Under the pieces are notes generated by a model, which was not told the origin of the DNA, did not search any database, and saw only the letters and a program-made list of their open reading frames with translations. A stretch of 64,000 nucleotides of DNA from Pseudomonas sp. LS-2 (GTDB lineage: Bacteria; Pseudomonadota; Gammaproteobacteria; Pseudomonadales; Pseudomonadaceae). The position numbers were made by a program, and so were the translations under genes. Where the stretch lies: NCBI RefSeq assembly GCF_003605735.1, contig NZ_QXTJ01000003.1, positions 258,280 through 322,279 on the forward strand, in the 5' to 3' direction. Below, piece after piece: positions 29,437-38,705 of the stretch (the first letter of the stretch is position 1; every line of letters begins with the position of its first letter).

Positions 29437-29581
29437 TAAAACACGAATACGGGACGAAGGACTAATTGGCGGCCTCTGGACGCTAGTTCACAGAGGGGCA
29501 GATCGCACGAATGCAGGGCTTGGCTACGCAGGCCTAAAGGGACTCGGAGCAGGTAAAAAACAGCGCGACTCCGCCAAAAAC

Positions 29582-29609
29582 CTGTAGCAGCCCGGCCGGG
29601 CTACTACAG
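29582..29609. repeat. Minimal REP palindrome
   Basis: CTGTAGCAGCCCGG-CCGGGCTACTACAG: two family B arm tips joined back to back with a single mismatch and no spacer. Appears to be a collapsed REP pair. Confidence 0.55.
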
Positions 29610-29655
29610 ATGTTTACCGGCGTCGAAGCGGCAGAACAAAGAGCCGGCCAAAAAC

Positions 29656-30618
<963 letters not shown>

Positions 30619-30817
30619 GCAGATTTCTCCTCAGTTCTACGGCTCGTCAGGCTGGACATGGCCGAAGGATGAGCCACTGTACGGCAATCATTTGTGGCGA
30701 AAAAATAACAATTTTAGTGAGGCTATAGCTCAGGACCGCCGTGAAAGCCATTGGTTGCCCTGTCCGAACCGTCTGCCTATAGTCCAGCGACTTACTTGAA
30801 GACCTACCGACATCGCC

Positions 30818-31819
30818 ATGATCAAACAACAGCTGGACCGATTTAATCGCCTGGAACTGCTGGGCGCGCCAACCCCGTTGGAAAAACTCGAACGCCTGTC
30901 AGTCTGGGCCGGTCGCGACATCTATGTAAAACGCGACGACATCACCCCGCTGGCGATGGGTGGCAACAAGCTGCGCAAACTCGAATACCTCGCGGCGGAC
31001 GCTCTGGCGCAAGGCGCCGACACGCTGATTACAGCGGGCGCCATCCAGTCCAATCATGTTCGGCAGACGGCCGCGCTGGCCGCGAAGCTGGGCCTTGGTT
31101 GCGTCGCCCTGTTGGAAAACCCCATCGGCACCGAAGACCGAAATTACCTGGGTAACGGCAACCGACTGCTGCTGGATCTGTTCGATGCGAAGGTCGAGCT
31201 GGTGGAGAATCTGGACAATGCCGACGAGTTGCTACAAGCGCTCGCGGCTCGGCTGAGCAGCAGCGGCAAGAAACCGTATCTGGTGCCCATCGGTGGTTCC
31301 AGCCCCGTGGGTGCTCTGGGCTATGTGCGTGCGGGTTTCGAACTGGCCGGGCAGATCAAACAAACCGGCGTGGACTTTGCGGCAGTGGTGCTGGCCTCAG
31401 GCAGTGCCGGTACCCACAGCGGGCTTGCGCTGGCGTTGGCCGAAGCCCTGCCGCAGTTGCCGGTGATTGGTGTGACGGTTTCACGGCCCGAAGAAACTCA
31501 GGCGCCGAAGGTTCGAGGGCTGGCCGAGCGCACGGCCGAACTGTTGGGTACGCCGATGCCGAGGGCGTTCGAAGTGCAGTTGTGGGACGAATACTACGGC
31601 CCGCGTTATGGCGAGCCAAACGCAGGCACATTGGCGGCGATCAAGCTGGTCGCCAGCCAGGAGGGTCTGCTGCTGGACCCGGTGTATACAGGTAAGGCCA
31701 TGGCCGGACTGCTGGACGGAATCGGTCGCCAACGCTTCGAAGACGGCCCGATCATCTTCCTGCACACCGGCGGGGCTCCGGCGTTGTTTGCGTATCCCGA
31801 TGCTTTTTCCGGGCAGTGA
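30818..31819 (+). CDS. dcyD: D-cysteine desulfhydrase
   Basis: A PLP enzyme of the ACC-deaminase fold that breaks D-cysteine into pyruvate, H2S and ammonia. 333 residues; the PLP lysine is in [11 protein letters not shown] (about residue 52), SNHVRQTA contacts the substrate carboxylate, and [10 protein letters not shown] is the phosphate-binding loop. E. coli DcyD lies beside the cystine transporter genes, exactly as here where tcyJLN follow. Assignment as D-cysteine rather than ACC or other beta-substituted amino acids relies on that context. Confidence 0.9.
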   Translation: MIKQQLDRFNRLELLGAPTPLEKLERLSVWAGRDIYVKRDDITPLAMGGNKLRKLEYLAADALAQGADTLITAGAIQSNHVRQTAALAAKLGLGCVALLENPIGTEDRNYLGNGNRLLLDLFDAKVELVENLDNADELLQALAARLSSSGKKPYLVPIGGSSPVGALGYVRAGFELAGQIKQTGVDFAAVVLASGSAGTHSGLALALAEALPQLPVIGVTVSRPEETQAPKVRGLAERTAELLGTPMPRAFEVQLWDEYYGPRYGEPNAGTLAAIKLVASQEGLLLDPVYTGKAMAGLLDGIGRQRFEDGPIIFLHTGGAPALFAYPDAFSGQ

Positions 31820-31832
31820 AATAGCCTTGGCT

Positions 31833-31900
31833 CTGTAGCAGCACGGCTTGCCAGCGGTATTGGACCTCAAAGCAACCGCCGGCAAGCCGGACTGCTACAG
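31833..31900. repeat. REP inverted pair (family B)
   Basis: TCTGTAGCAGCACGGCTTGCC and GGCAAGCCGGACTGCTACAG, first of two tandem pairs in the dcyD/tcyJ gap. Confidence 0.93.
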
Positions 31901-31938
31901 GGCGGGGGGCGACAGACGCCGATCAAACATGGCGAGAT

Positions 31939-32005
31939 CTGTAGCAGCACGGCTTGTCGGCGGTGTTAGACCTCGCAGCTACGGCCGGCAAGCCGGACTG
32001 CTAAA
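31939..32005. repeat. REP inverted pair (family B), second tandem copy
   Basis: CTGTAGCAGCACGGCTTGTCG and GGCAAGCCGGACTGCTAAAG, 38 bases after the first pair and about 90% similar to it. Two intact REPINs in tandem are seen only here in the window. Confidence 0.92.
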
Positions 32006-32079
32006 GGTTTCTACGCCACCCAGGTTTGGTGAACGCTGTATATGCAAAAAACAAACTAGCGATTCGTTTTTAATTATTT

Positions 32080-32094
32080 TTAATCCTAAACGCC
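32080..32094 (+). promoter_or_regulatory. Candidate sulfur-control box upstream of tcyJ
   Basis: TTAATCCTAAACGCC lies in an AT-rich patch (32040-32110) about 135 bp before tcyJ. It resembles TTATTCCTAAATGC before sfnB (36057) and ATATTCCCTAACGAT before the tauD-like gene (53560, minus strand). A CysB-type site is the suspected meaning; unproven. Confidence 0.3.
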
Positions 32095-32228
32095 TGCTTC
32101 TATCATCGCCGCCAGCAACCGGCGCAGACCCGGCAGAGCACTGAAAAAGCTGGATAAACCTGCGACGTCACAGTAGCTTCGTCAGGTCTGACGCTTGCCT
32201 GACATACCAACTAAAACAGGGGACTCTC

Positions 32229-33026
32229 ATGAACATGTCTGCAATCCGCCGCACTTTCCTGCTGTCGGCATTCAGCCTGGTGCTGGGCACCGGTCTGGTG
32301 ACCCAGGCCGTCGCTGGCGAGCAACTGGAAACCATCAAGAAAAACGGCACCCTCAACGTCGGCCTGGAAGGCACTTATCCACCCTTCAGCTTCGTCGGCG
32401 CAGACGGCAAGCTCACGGGTTTCGAGGTCGAGTTCTCTGAAGCCCTCGCCAAGGAGCTGGGCGTCAAGGTCAAGCTGACCGCCACTCCATGGGCAGGCAT
32501 CCTGGCCGCGCTGGAATCCAGGCGTCTGGACGTTGTCGTCAACCAGGTGACTATCTCCGACGAGCGCAAGAAGAAGTACGACTTCTCCGAGCCCTACACC
32601 GTGTCGGGTATTCAGGCGTTGGTGAAAAAAGAAAACGCCAATAAATTCCCCGAGCCCAAAGACCTGGACGGCAAGAAAGTCGGTGTCGGTCTGGGTACCA
32701 ATTACGAAGAATGGCTGAAGACCAACGTGCCCGGCGCCGTGGTCAAAACCTACGACGACGATCCGACCAAATATGCGGATCTGCGCGTTGGCCGTATCGA
32801 CGCCATTCTGGTGGACCGCCTGGCGGCACTGGATCTGATCACCAAGACCAAAGACAACCTGGCCGTTTCCGGTCCCGCGTTCTCTCGTCAGGAATCTGGT
32901 ATCGCGCTGCGCAAAGGCGAACCTGAACTGCTGGACGCGATCAACAAGGCCATCGATAAACTGCGCGCCGACGGCACGCTGACCAAGCTGTCGCAGAAGT
33001 ACTTCCAGGCTGATGTGACCAAATGA
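32229..33026 (+). CDS. tcyJ: Cystine ABC transporter, substrate-binding protein
   Basis: Periplasmic binding protein of the polar amino-acid family 3 (FliY/TcyJ). 265 residues with signal peptide FLLSAFSLVLGTGLVTQAVA, then the conserved start TLNVGLEGTYPPFSFVGADGKLTGFEVE. Bound with permease tcyL and ATPase tcyN in one operon (4-bp overlap with the next gene), it would deliver cystine. Cystine specificity follows from similarity to FliY and the neighbouring D-cysteine desulfhydrase. Confidence 0.93.
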   Translation: MNMSAIRRTFLLSAFSLVLGTGLVTQAVAGEQLETIKKNGTLNVGLEGTYPPFSFVGADGKLTGFEVEFSEALAKELGVKVKLTATPWAGILAALESRRLDVVVNQVTISDERKKKYDFSEPYTVSGIQALVKKENANKFPEPKDLDGKKVGVGLGTNYEEWLKTNVPGAVVKTYDDDPTKYADLRVGRIDAILVDRLAALDLITKTKDNLAVSGPAFSRQESGIALRKGEPELLDAINKAIDKLRADGTLTKLSQKYFQADVTK

Positions 33027-33691
33027 TTGGAGAGAAACTGCAGCTCGCGCTGGATTCCGCGCCGTTCCTGCTTCAAGGCGTGTATTACACCGTGGGCCTC
33101 AGCCTCGGAGCGATGTTTTTCGGATTGGTGCTGGGCTTCGGCCTGGCACTGATGCGTCTGTCGAAGGTCTGGATCATCAGCGCCATCGCCAGAGTCTACG
33201 TGTCGTTCTTTCGCGGCACGCCCCTGCTGGTTCAACTGTTCGTGATCTATTACGGCTTGCCTGATTTCGGTATCGAACTCGACGCCATAACCGCGGCCCT
33301 GATCGGGCTGTCGCTGAACATGGCGGCTTATGCCTGCGAGATCCTGCGTTCGGCCATTGGCGCCGTGGACAAAGGGCAATGGGAAGCCGCTGCGAGTATC
33401 GGCATGACCCGCGCCCAGACCATGCGTCGGGCGATCCTGCCGCAGGCTGCGCGTACCGCGCTGCCGCCGCTGGGCAACAGCTTCATTTCGCTGGTCAAGG
33501 ACACCGCCATGGCCGCCACCATTCAGGTGCCGGAGGTGTTCAGACAGGCACAGCTGATTTCATCCAGAACACTGGAAATTTTCACCATGTATTTCACCGT
33601 TGCGGTGATCTACTGGGTGCTGTGCACAGTACTGGCGCACTTCCAGAACCGTCTGGAAGCTCGGGCCAATCGCCACGATCTGGAGTCCTGA
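33023..33691 (+). CDS. tcyL: Cystine ABC transporter, permease
   Basis: Inner-membrane permease of the His/Glu/Gln/Arg family, 222 residues, with about four to five transmembrane segments and the EAA loop GQWEAAASIGMTRAQTMRRAILPQA that docks the ATPase. It starts inside tcyJ (ATGA overlap) and is followed 3 bp later by tcyN. Corresponds to E. coli YecS. Confidence 0.94.
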   Translation: MIGEKLQLALDSAPFLLQGVYYTVGLSLGAMFFGLVLGFGLALMRLSKVWIISAIARVYVSFFRGTPLLVQLFVIYYGLPDFGIELDAITAALIGLSLNMAAYACEILRSAIGAVDKGQWEAAASIGMTRAQTMRRAILPQAARTALPPLGNSFISLVKDTAMAATIQVPEVFRQAQLISSRTLEIFTMYFTVAVIYWVLCTVLAHFQNRLEARANRHDLES

Positions 33692-33694
33692 GGC

Positions 33695-34438
33695 ATGATC
33701 ACGGTTGAAAGACTGACCAAGCAATTCAAGGGCAATCAGGTACTCAAGGGCATCGATCTGAAAGTCGAGCCCGGCGAAGTGGTCGCCATTATCGGGCCCA
33801 GTGGCTCCGGCAAGACGACCCTGCTGCGTTGCCTGAACTTCCTGGAAGAACCCACCAGTGGAACCATCGTGGTCGGGGACATCAAGGTCGATGGCAGCAA
33901 ACCGTTGAGTCAGCAGCAAGGCCTGATCCGGCAACTGCGTCAGCATGTCGGCTTCGTGTTCCAGAACTTCAACCTGTTTCCTCATCGTACGGCGCTGGAA
34001 AACGTCATCGAAGGCCCAATCGTGGTCAAGAAGATGCCGCGCGAACAAGCCATCGAACTGGGCCGTAAACTGCTGGCCAAGGTTGGTCTTGCTGGCAAGG
34101 AGGACGCCTATCCACGACGCTTGTCCGGAGGGCAGCAGCAGCGTGTGGCGATCGCCAGGGCGTTGGCGATGGAACCCGAAGTGATTCTGTTCGACGAACC
34201 GACATCGGCGCTCGACCCTGAGTTGGTGGGCGAGGTGCTCAGTACGATTCACGCACTGGCCGAAGAGAACCGCACCATGGTCATCGTCACCCACGAGATG
34301 AGTTTTGCTCGGGATGTAGCGAACCGGGTCGTGTTCATCGACAAGGGGGTCATTGTGGAACAGGGCGAAGCCAAGGCGTTGTTCGCCAATCCGAAAGAGG
34401 AACGAACGCGACAGTTTCTGGAGCGCAGCAGGAATTAG
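33695..34438 (+). CDS. tcyN: Cystine ABC transporter, ATPase
   Basis: ABC ATPase of 247 residues, matching E. coli YecC. Walker A GPSGSGKTT, Q-loop FQNFNLFPH, signature LSGGQQQRV, Walker B VILFDEPTSALDPE, H-loop THEM. The last gene of the tcyJLN operon, with a terminator 19 bases past its stop. Confidence 0.95.
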   Translation: MITVERLTKQFKGNQVLKGIDLKVEPGEVVAIIGPSGSGKTTLLRCLNFLEEPTSGTIVVGDIKVDGSKPLSQQQGLIRQLRQHVGFVFQNFNLFPHRTALENVIEGPIVVKKMPREQAIELGRKLLAKVGLAGKEDAYPRRLSGGQQQRVAIARALAMEPEVILFDEPTSALDPELVGEVLSTIHALAEENRTMVIVTHEMSFARDVANRVVFIDKGVIVEQGEAKALFANPKEERTRQFLERSRN

Positions 34439-34456
34439 TCCTACATCACACGTCCC

Positions 34457-34483
34457 AAAAACGGCGCTATTAAGCGCCGTTTT
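34457..34483 (+). terminator. Intrinsic terminator of tcyJLN
   Basis: AAAACGGCGCT-ATTA-AGCGCCGTTTTCTTTG: seven-plus bp stem flanked by A and T runs. Confidence 0.93.
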
Positions 34484-35005
34484 CTTTGTCTTCAATATTT
34501 AGAAAAATCTGCATTAACCGAAAGTATTTCTATGTTCAGACCCTAGAGCCCCGCCTATTCCATCAACTTTTTCCATATAACACAGCACCCAGCACTTTCC
34601 GCCCTGCCGGCGTACTTTGACTGATCCGGCTCCGACAAAATAACGCCTCACTTGCCTTCCCCCTTTCATCGAAACCGATCCAGACGAGCGCACCTGCGGA
34701 GTAGGACGTGACACTCGGCCGTAGCCTCAGCCCTCTGCATTCAGCTGTAGGAAACGTCCGTTAATTCTGCACATAAACATTTACGTCTTCTTTTCTGTTG
34801 ACAGATATGCAGCAACACAATTAGCTCAAATTCAACTTCGGCCAACTTCCGAGTTCGATAACAACATCCAAATTGCCACTGTTTGTAATGTTTGCCATGA
34901 CTGTGCATCAGGCATGTACTAACGGCATTGATTCAACGTTGCGTTCGCGAGCGCCACCGTCACCGAACGCACTACTTCAGGTCCACATTCATTGAGTATT
35001 CGAAG
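34484..35005. other. AT-richer non-coding patch
   Basis: About 520 bases, clearly more AT-rich than the surroundings, without a convincing gene. A TTGACA at 34798-34803 could be a -35 element with a poor -10 (TTAGCT) 17 bases later. A 66-codon frame on the minus strand (34514-34714) has no ribosome site or recognisable similarity. The base composition and the orphan gene that follows suggest transferred DNA. Confidence 0.4.
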
Positions 35006-35740
35006 ATGATTCAGACACCCGTCAGTAACCCGCTACTGGAGCTCTTCGCTCCTTGTCTGCCGCAGGCCAACAAGCAGGGAATCGGCGCCCTGGCGGCTGC
35101 CGATCTATCAGTGAACATCCCGCCTTACGCCGACATGGAACCTGGGGACCTGATCGAATTGTTCTGGGGAGATTGTTATGTCGCATCAACACTGCTGACT
35201 GAGTCCGACATCGGAAATATATCCGTCCTACATGTGCCGGAGAGCTTCCTTCAAAGCGGCAAGGTAAAGACCTACTACAAGGTCACGAAGATTGGCTGCG
35301 CGCCAGTGAAATCACCCTCTTGCAAACTATGGGTCAAACTGGAAACACCGGGAGGCCATCTGGTCAGCGCTGAAGGGGACGAAAACCAGGGGTTGGCGCC
35401 GGTGTCGCTTCCCGAGGCAATCATGCTGCACGGCTTGGGCCGACAGCACCTCAGGGAGGGTGTGGAGATCCGTATCGAGTGCTATCCGAACATGGAGGCC
35501 TATGACGAAATAACCCTGCGTTGGGGGGACGTGCGCATGGATCTACCTGTCCTCACCGACAACGACGTGGGCAAGACGATCACGTTTCGGGTTCCCGCGT
35601 CATTGATCGAGGAAGCGGGCGATGACCTCCATCAGGAAGTGACGTATTGCGTCATAGACCGCGTGGGCAACAACTCGCGCTGGGCCCCGCCGCGATCGAT
35701 CAGGGTCAGCACAGAGCGATGGTACGAACTGGAGGCCTGA
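35006..35740 (+). CDS. Two-repeat beta-rich protein of unknown function
   Basis: A 244-residue protein with no signal peptide or membrane segment. It consists of two homologous units of about 95 residues: residues 40-112 (MEPGDLIELFWGD ... LLTESDIGNISVLHVPESFL ... YYKV) and 150-236 (MEAYDEITLRWGD ... VLTDNDVGKTITFRVPASLI ... TYCVIDRVGN). The shared marks are WGD, LT-x-x-D-[IV]-G and VP-x-S, giving an immunoglobulin-like strand pattern. Similar units occur in large Pseudomonas surface or toxin-associated proteins, but I cannot name the family with certainty. Start ATG 35006 is chosen because the preceding in-frame stretch is not protein-like; its ribosome site is weak. Lies in an AT-rich patch between two sulfur operons. 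Confidence 0.72.
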   Translation: MIQTPVSNPLLELFAPCLPQANKQGIGALAAADLSVNIPPYADMEPGDLIELFWGDCYVASTLLTESDIGNISVLHVPESFLQSGKVKTYYKVTKIGCAPVKSPSCKLWVKLETPGGHLVSAEGDENQGLAPVSLPEAIMLHGLGRQHLREGVEIRIECYPNMEAYDEITLRWGDVRMDLPVLTDNDVGKTITFRVPASLIEEAGDDLHQEVTYCVIDRVGNNSRWAPPRSIRVSTERWYELEA

Positions 35741-35943
35741 TGCTGTCCGACAGTGGCCGATGTTGTCGCGGTGCAAGCAGACTGTGCCGCGACCGAGCAA
35801 AACTCATTACGTGAGCGACTGCACAGGTCCGAGACAACAAAGACATTTCCCACAGCATCTCCCATCACCTCCTACAGAATGTGCCCGCCTCCGATGAAAT
35901 CGCGCTGCTAGCCTGCGGTTAAATCCCTCAGGAGGCGTTTCCC

Positions 35944-36024
35944 ATGCCAAGCCGAGCCATCCTCAAGTACCTGATCCTCACGCTGATCTTCGGGACATGC
36001 CTGGCGTACACGCAAGCCATTTGA
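35944..36024 (+). CDS. 26-residue hydrophobic micro-protein
   Basis: An ORF of 26 codons beginning at ATG 35944 with a perfect AGGAGG eight bases upstream (CTCAGGAGGCGTTTCCC). The product has a charged start (MPSRAILK), then YLILTLIFGTCLAYTQAI, a single potential membrane helix with one cysteine. It is too short for usual gene finders. The strong ribosome-binding site and clean hydrophobic pattern argue it is translated; no function can be given. Confidence 0.5.
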   Translation: MPSRAILKYLILTLIFGTCLAYTQAI

Positions 36025-36056
36025 CTGACCAGGGCAATCATGTTCGCCTTCTATGC

Positions 36057-36070
36057 TTATTCCTAAATGC
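36057..36070 (+). promoter_or_regulatory. Candidate sulfur-control box before sfnB genes
   Basis: TTATTCCTAAATGC, similar to boxes at 32080 and 53560 in front of other sulfur operons. It overlaps the left arm of the inverted repeat at 36062. Confidence 0.3.
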
Positions 36071-36100
36071 ATGTTTATTTAATTTTTATAAACGTTTAGG
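36062..36100. repeat. AT-rich inverted repeat upstream of sfnB-like operon
   Basis: CCTAAA-TGCAT-GTTTAT on the left mirrors ATAAAC-G-TTTAGG on the right across a nine-base AT loop, 120 bp before the first sfnB-like gene. Possibly an operator; not a REP sequence. Confidence 0.5.
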
Positions 36101-36219
36101 GTATATGCACCGGACCACCGGACCATCGTCGCTTTTTCTACCGCCATCGCGGTTTTGATTCGAGGTTCGAATGGTCACGCACAACTACCCCAGTGCACAT
36201 GCTCTTGAAGGTCGCCATC

Positions 36220-37461
36220 ATGACTGACCTGAGCGCTCTGCCGATCCAGCAATCTCTGGACGTTGCTCCTCCCCTTCTGCCCGCCACCGTGCTGCGCAAC
36301 GATGCACAAGCCATCGCCGCAGCGCATGAGCTGGCCGCCCTCATTCGACCGACCGCCGCAACGCGTGATCGCGATCGGCAACTGCCGTGGAGCGAAATCG
36401 AGCAGTTCACCCGCAGCGGTCTGGGCAGTATTTGCGTACCCCATTCTTACGGCGGCCCACAGGTGTCGTTCGTTACGGTCGCCAAGGTATTCGCCATTCT
36501 GTCGGCCGCTGACCCTGCGGTCGGGCAAATTCCACAGAATCATTTCGGCATTCTCAATTCGCTGATCGGCAGCGCCAGTGACGCGCAGAAGAAAGTCCTG
36601 TTCGAGAGCGTGCTCAACGGCGCTCGGATTGGCAACGGCGGACCGGAGCGCGGTACCAAAAACACCCTCGACGTGAAGACCCGCCTGACCGCAAACGGTG
36701 ATCATTTTCTGCTCAACGGCCGTAAGTTCTATTCGACCGGGGCGCTGTTCGCCCACTGGGTCGCGGTCAAGGCGATCAACGATGACGGCAAGCAGGTGCT
36801 GGTTTTCGTCCCCCGTGGAACGCCGGGGCTGCACATCATCGATGATTGGTCCGGCTTCGGGCAGCGCACCACAGCCAGCGGCAGCGTGTTGCTGGAAAAC
36901 GTGCGAGTCAGCGCAGATCTGGTGATCGAGAACTGGAAGCTGGGGCAGTCGCCCAACATTCAGGGCGCGGTTTCTCAGTTGATTCAGGCCGCCATCGACG
37001 CGGGCATCGCTCGCGAAGCCATCGACGACAGCATCCGTTTCGTGCGCGAGCGTTCACGTCCCTGGATCGAAGCCAATGTCGAGCGCGCCAGCGATGACCT
37101 TTACGTGATCGCCGATATCGGCAAGCTGAAACTGGAGCTGCACGCCGCTGAAGCACTGTTGCACAAGGCCGGACGTGTACTCGACGAAATCGCCGCATCG
37201 CCCATTGATGCCCAGTCGGCTGCTCGCGCTTCCATCGTGGTCGCCGAAGCCAAGGTGCTGACTACCGACATCGCTTTGCAGGCCAGCGAAAAGCTGTTCG
37301 AGCTGTCGGGCAGCCGCGCCACCCTGGCCGAATTCAACCTTGATCGGCACTGGCGCAATGCACGGGTTCACACCCTGCACGACCCCGTGCGCTGGAAGGT
37401 TCACGCCGTCGGCGCCTGGCACCTCAACGGCACTCTGCCTGCCCGTCATTCCTGGATCTGA
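36220..37461 (+). CDS. sfnB: SfnB-family flavin-dependent oxidoreductase (first copy)
   Basis: A member of the acyl-CoA dehydrogenase fold used as FMNH2-dependent monooxygenase in sulfur acquisition (SfnB/DszC group). 413 residues: N-terminal helical domain (about 25-140, with DPAVGQIPQNHFG), beta domain (LNGRKFYSTGALFAHWV, DDWSGFGQRTTASGS) and C-terminal helical domain ending in HWRNARVHTLHDPVRWKVHAVG. Start ATG 36220 has GAAGG upstream; an in-frame ATG at 36193 is less likely. It is followed at 23 bp by a paralogue. The organosulfur substrate is unknown. Confidence 0.87.
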   Translation: MTDLSALPIQQSLDVAPPLLPATVLRNDAQAIAAAHELAALIRPTAATRDRDRQLPWSEIEQFTRSGLGSICVPHSYGGPQVSFVTVAKVFAILSAADPAVGQIPQNHFGILNSLIGSASDAQKKVLFESVLNGARIGNGGPERGTKNTLDVKTRLTANGDHFLLNGRKFYSTGALFAHWVAVKAINDDGKQVLVFVPRGTPGLHIIDDWSGFGQRTTASGSVLLENVRVSADLVIENWKLGQSPNIQGAVSQLIQAAIDAGIAREAIDDSIRFVRERSRPWIEANVERASDDLYVIADIGKLKLELHAAEALLHKAGRVLDEIAASPIDAQSAARASIVVAEAKVLTTDIALQASEKLFELSGSRATLAEFNLDRHWRNARVHTLHDPVRWKVHAVGAWHLNGTLPARHSWI

Positions 37462-37484
37462 CCAGACCACTGGAAACACTTTTT

Positions 37485-38705
37485 ATGAGCATTCAATCCT
37501 TACCGCGTGAAACGCAGGCGGCTCCCGCGACTGCGATTATTCGGGATGACGCACAGGCTCTGGAGATCGCCCGGGCACTGGCCGAGGCCTTCAAAGAGCA
37601 GAGCGCCGTGCGCGACCGCGAGCGTCGCCTGCCGCATGTCGAACTGGAGCAATTTTCCCGTTCGGGCCTGTGGGGTATCAGCGTCCCCAAGGCGTTCGGC
37701 GGCGCAGGTGTATCGAACGTCACGCTGGCCGAAGTCATCCGTCTCATTTCCGCTGCCGATGGCGCCTTGGGGCAGATTCCGCAGAACCACTTCTATGCCC
37801 TCGAAGTGCTACGGGTCAATGGCGACGCGGAACAGCAAAAGCGCCTGTATACCGAAGTGCTTGCCGGTCAGCGCTTTGGCAATGCCCTTGCCGAACTCGG
37901 AACAAAAACCGCCCATGACCGCACCACGCGCCTGAGCCGTGACGGCAATGGCTGGCGCATCAATGGTCGCAAGTTCTACTCCACCGGGGCGCTGTATGCC
38001 CAGCGCATCCCGACCTCGGTGATCGATGACGACGGCATCCAGCAACTGGCCTTTGTGCCGGCTGATGCTGTGGGGTTGAGCGTGATCGATGACTGGAGCG
38101 GATTCGGTCAACGCACCACCGGCAGCGGTTCGGTAGTGTTCGAAAACGTCTACGTCGGCGCCGACGATGTCGTGCCCTTTAAGACCGCTTTCGAACGCCC
38201 CACGACAGTCGGTCCGCTGGCGCAGATTCTCCATGCGGCCATCGACACGGGTATCGCTCGCGCCGCCTATGAAGACGGGTTGCATTTCGTGCGCACGCGC
38301 ACCCGGCCCTGGATCGACTCGGGCATCGAAAAAGCGGTCGATGATCCGCTCACGCTGCACAGCTTCGGCAAGCTTGCGATCCGTCTTCACGCCGCCGAGG
38401 CGCTGCTCGAACGCGCCGGGGAACATCTGGATCGCGCGCACGCCGAGACAACCGCAGAGAACCTCGCTCAAGCGTCGATTGCCGTCGCTGAAGCCCGAGC
38501 CATCAGCACCGAGATATCGCTGGCAGCCGGTAGCACATTGTTCGAGCTGGCCGGGAGTCAGGCCACGCTGGCCGAGCACGGTCTGGATCGTCACTGGCGC
38601 AACGCGCGAGTACACACGCTGCACGATCCGGTGCGCTGGAAGTATCACGCCATCGGCAACTTCTACCTCAACGACGTCAATCCACCGCGTCGGGGGACGA
38701 TCTGA
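37485..38705 (+). CDS. SfnB-family flavin-dependent oxidoreductase (second copy)
   Basis: 406 residues, the same architecture as its neighbour and clearly paralogous (GALGQIPQNHFYALEVL, NGRKFYSTGALYA, DDWSGFGQRTTGSGS, LDRHWRNARVHTLHDPVRWKYHAIG). The stop overlaps the next gene by one base (TGATG), so the unit sfnB-sfnB2-LLM is one operon. Two copies next to each other suggest either different substrates or a heteromeric enzyme. Confidence 0.87.
   Translation: MSIQSLPRETQAAPATAIIRDDAQALEIARALAEAFKEQSAVRDRERRLPHVELEQFSRSGLWGISVPKAFGGAGVSNVTLAEVIRLISAADGALGQIPQNHFYALEVLRVNGDAEQQKRLYTEVLAGQRFGNALAELGTKTAHDRTTRLSRDGNGWRINGRKFYSTGALYAQRIPTSVIDDDGIQQLAFVPADAVGLSVIDDWSGFGQRTTGSGSVVFENVYVGADDVVPFKTAFERPTTVGPLAQILHAAIDTGIARAAYEDGLHFVRTRTRPWIDSGIEKAVDDPLTLHSFGKLAIRLHAAEALLERAGEHLDRAHAETTAENLAQASIAVAEARAISTEISLAAGSTLFELAGSQATLAEHGLDRHWRNARVHTLHDPVRWKYHAIGNFYLNDVNPPRRGTI

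Noticed and set aside
31833..32005. Possible CRISPR array
   Set aside because: Only two repeats, each internally inverted and made of family B REP arms; there are no equal spacers and no cas genes.
34514..34714. 66-codon frame on the minus strand in the AT-rich patch
   Set aside because: No ribosome site, no signal or domain, and it lies within sequence that otherwise looks non-coding.
36160..36219. Sigma-54 promoter directly before the first sfnB gene
   Set aside because: TGGTCACGCACAACTACC has wrong bases and spacing at the -12 element.
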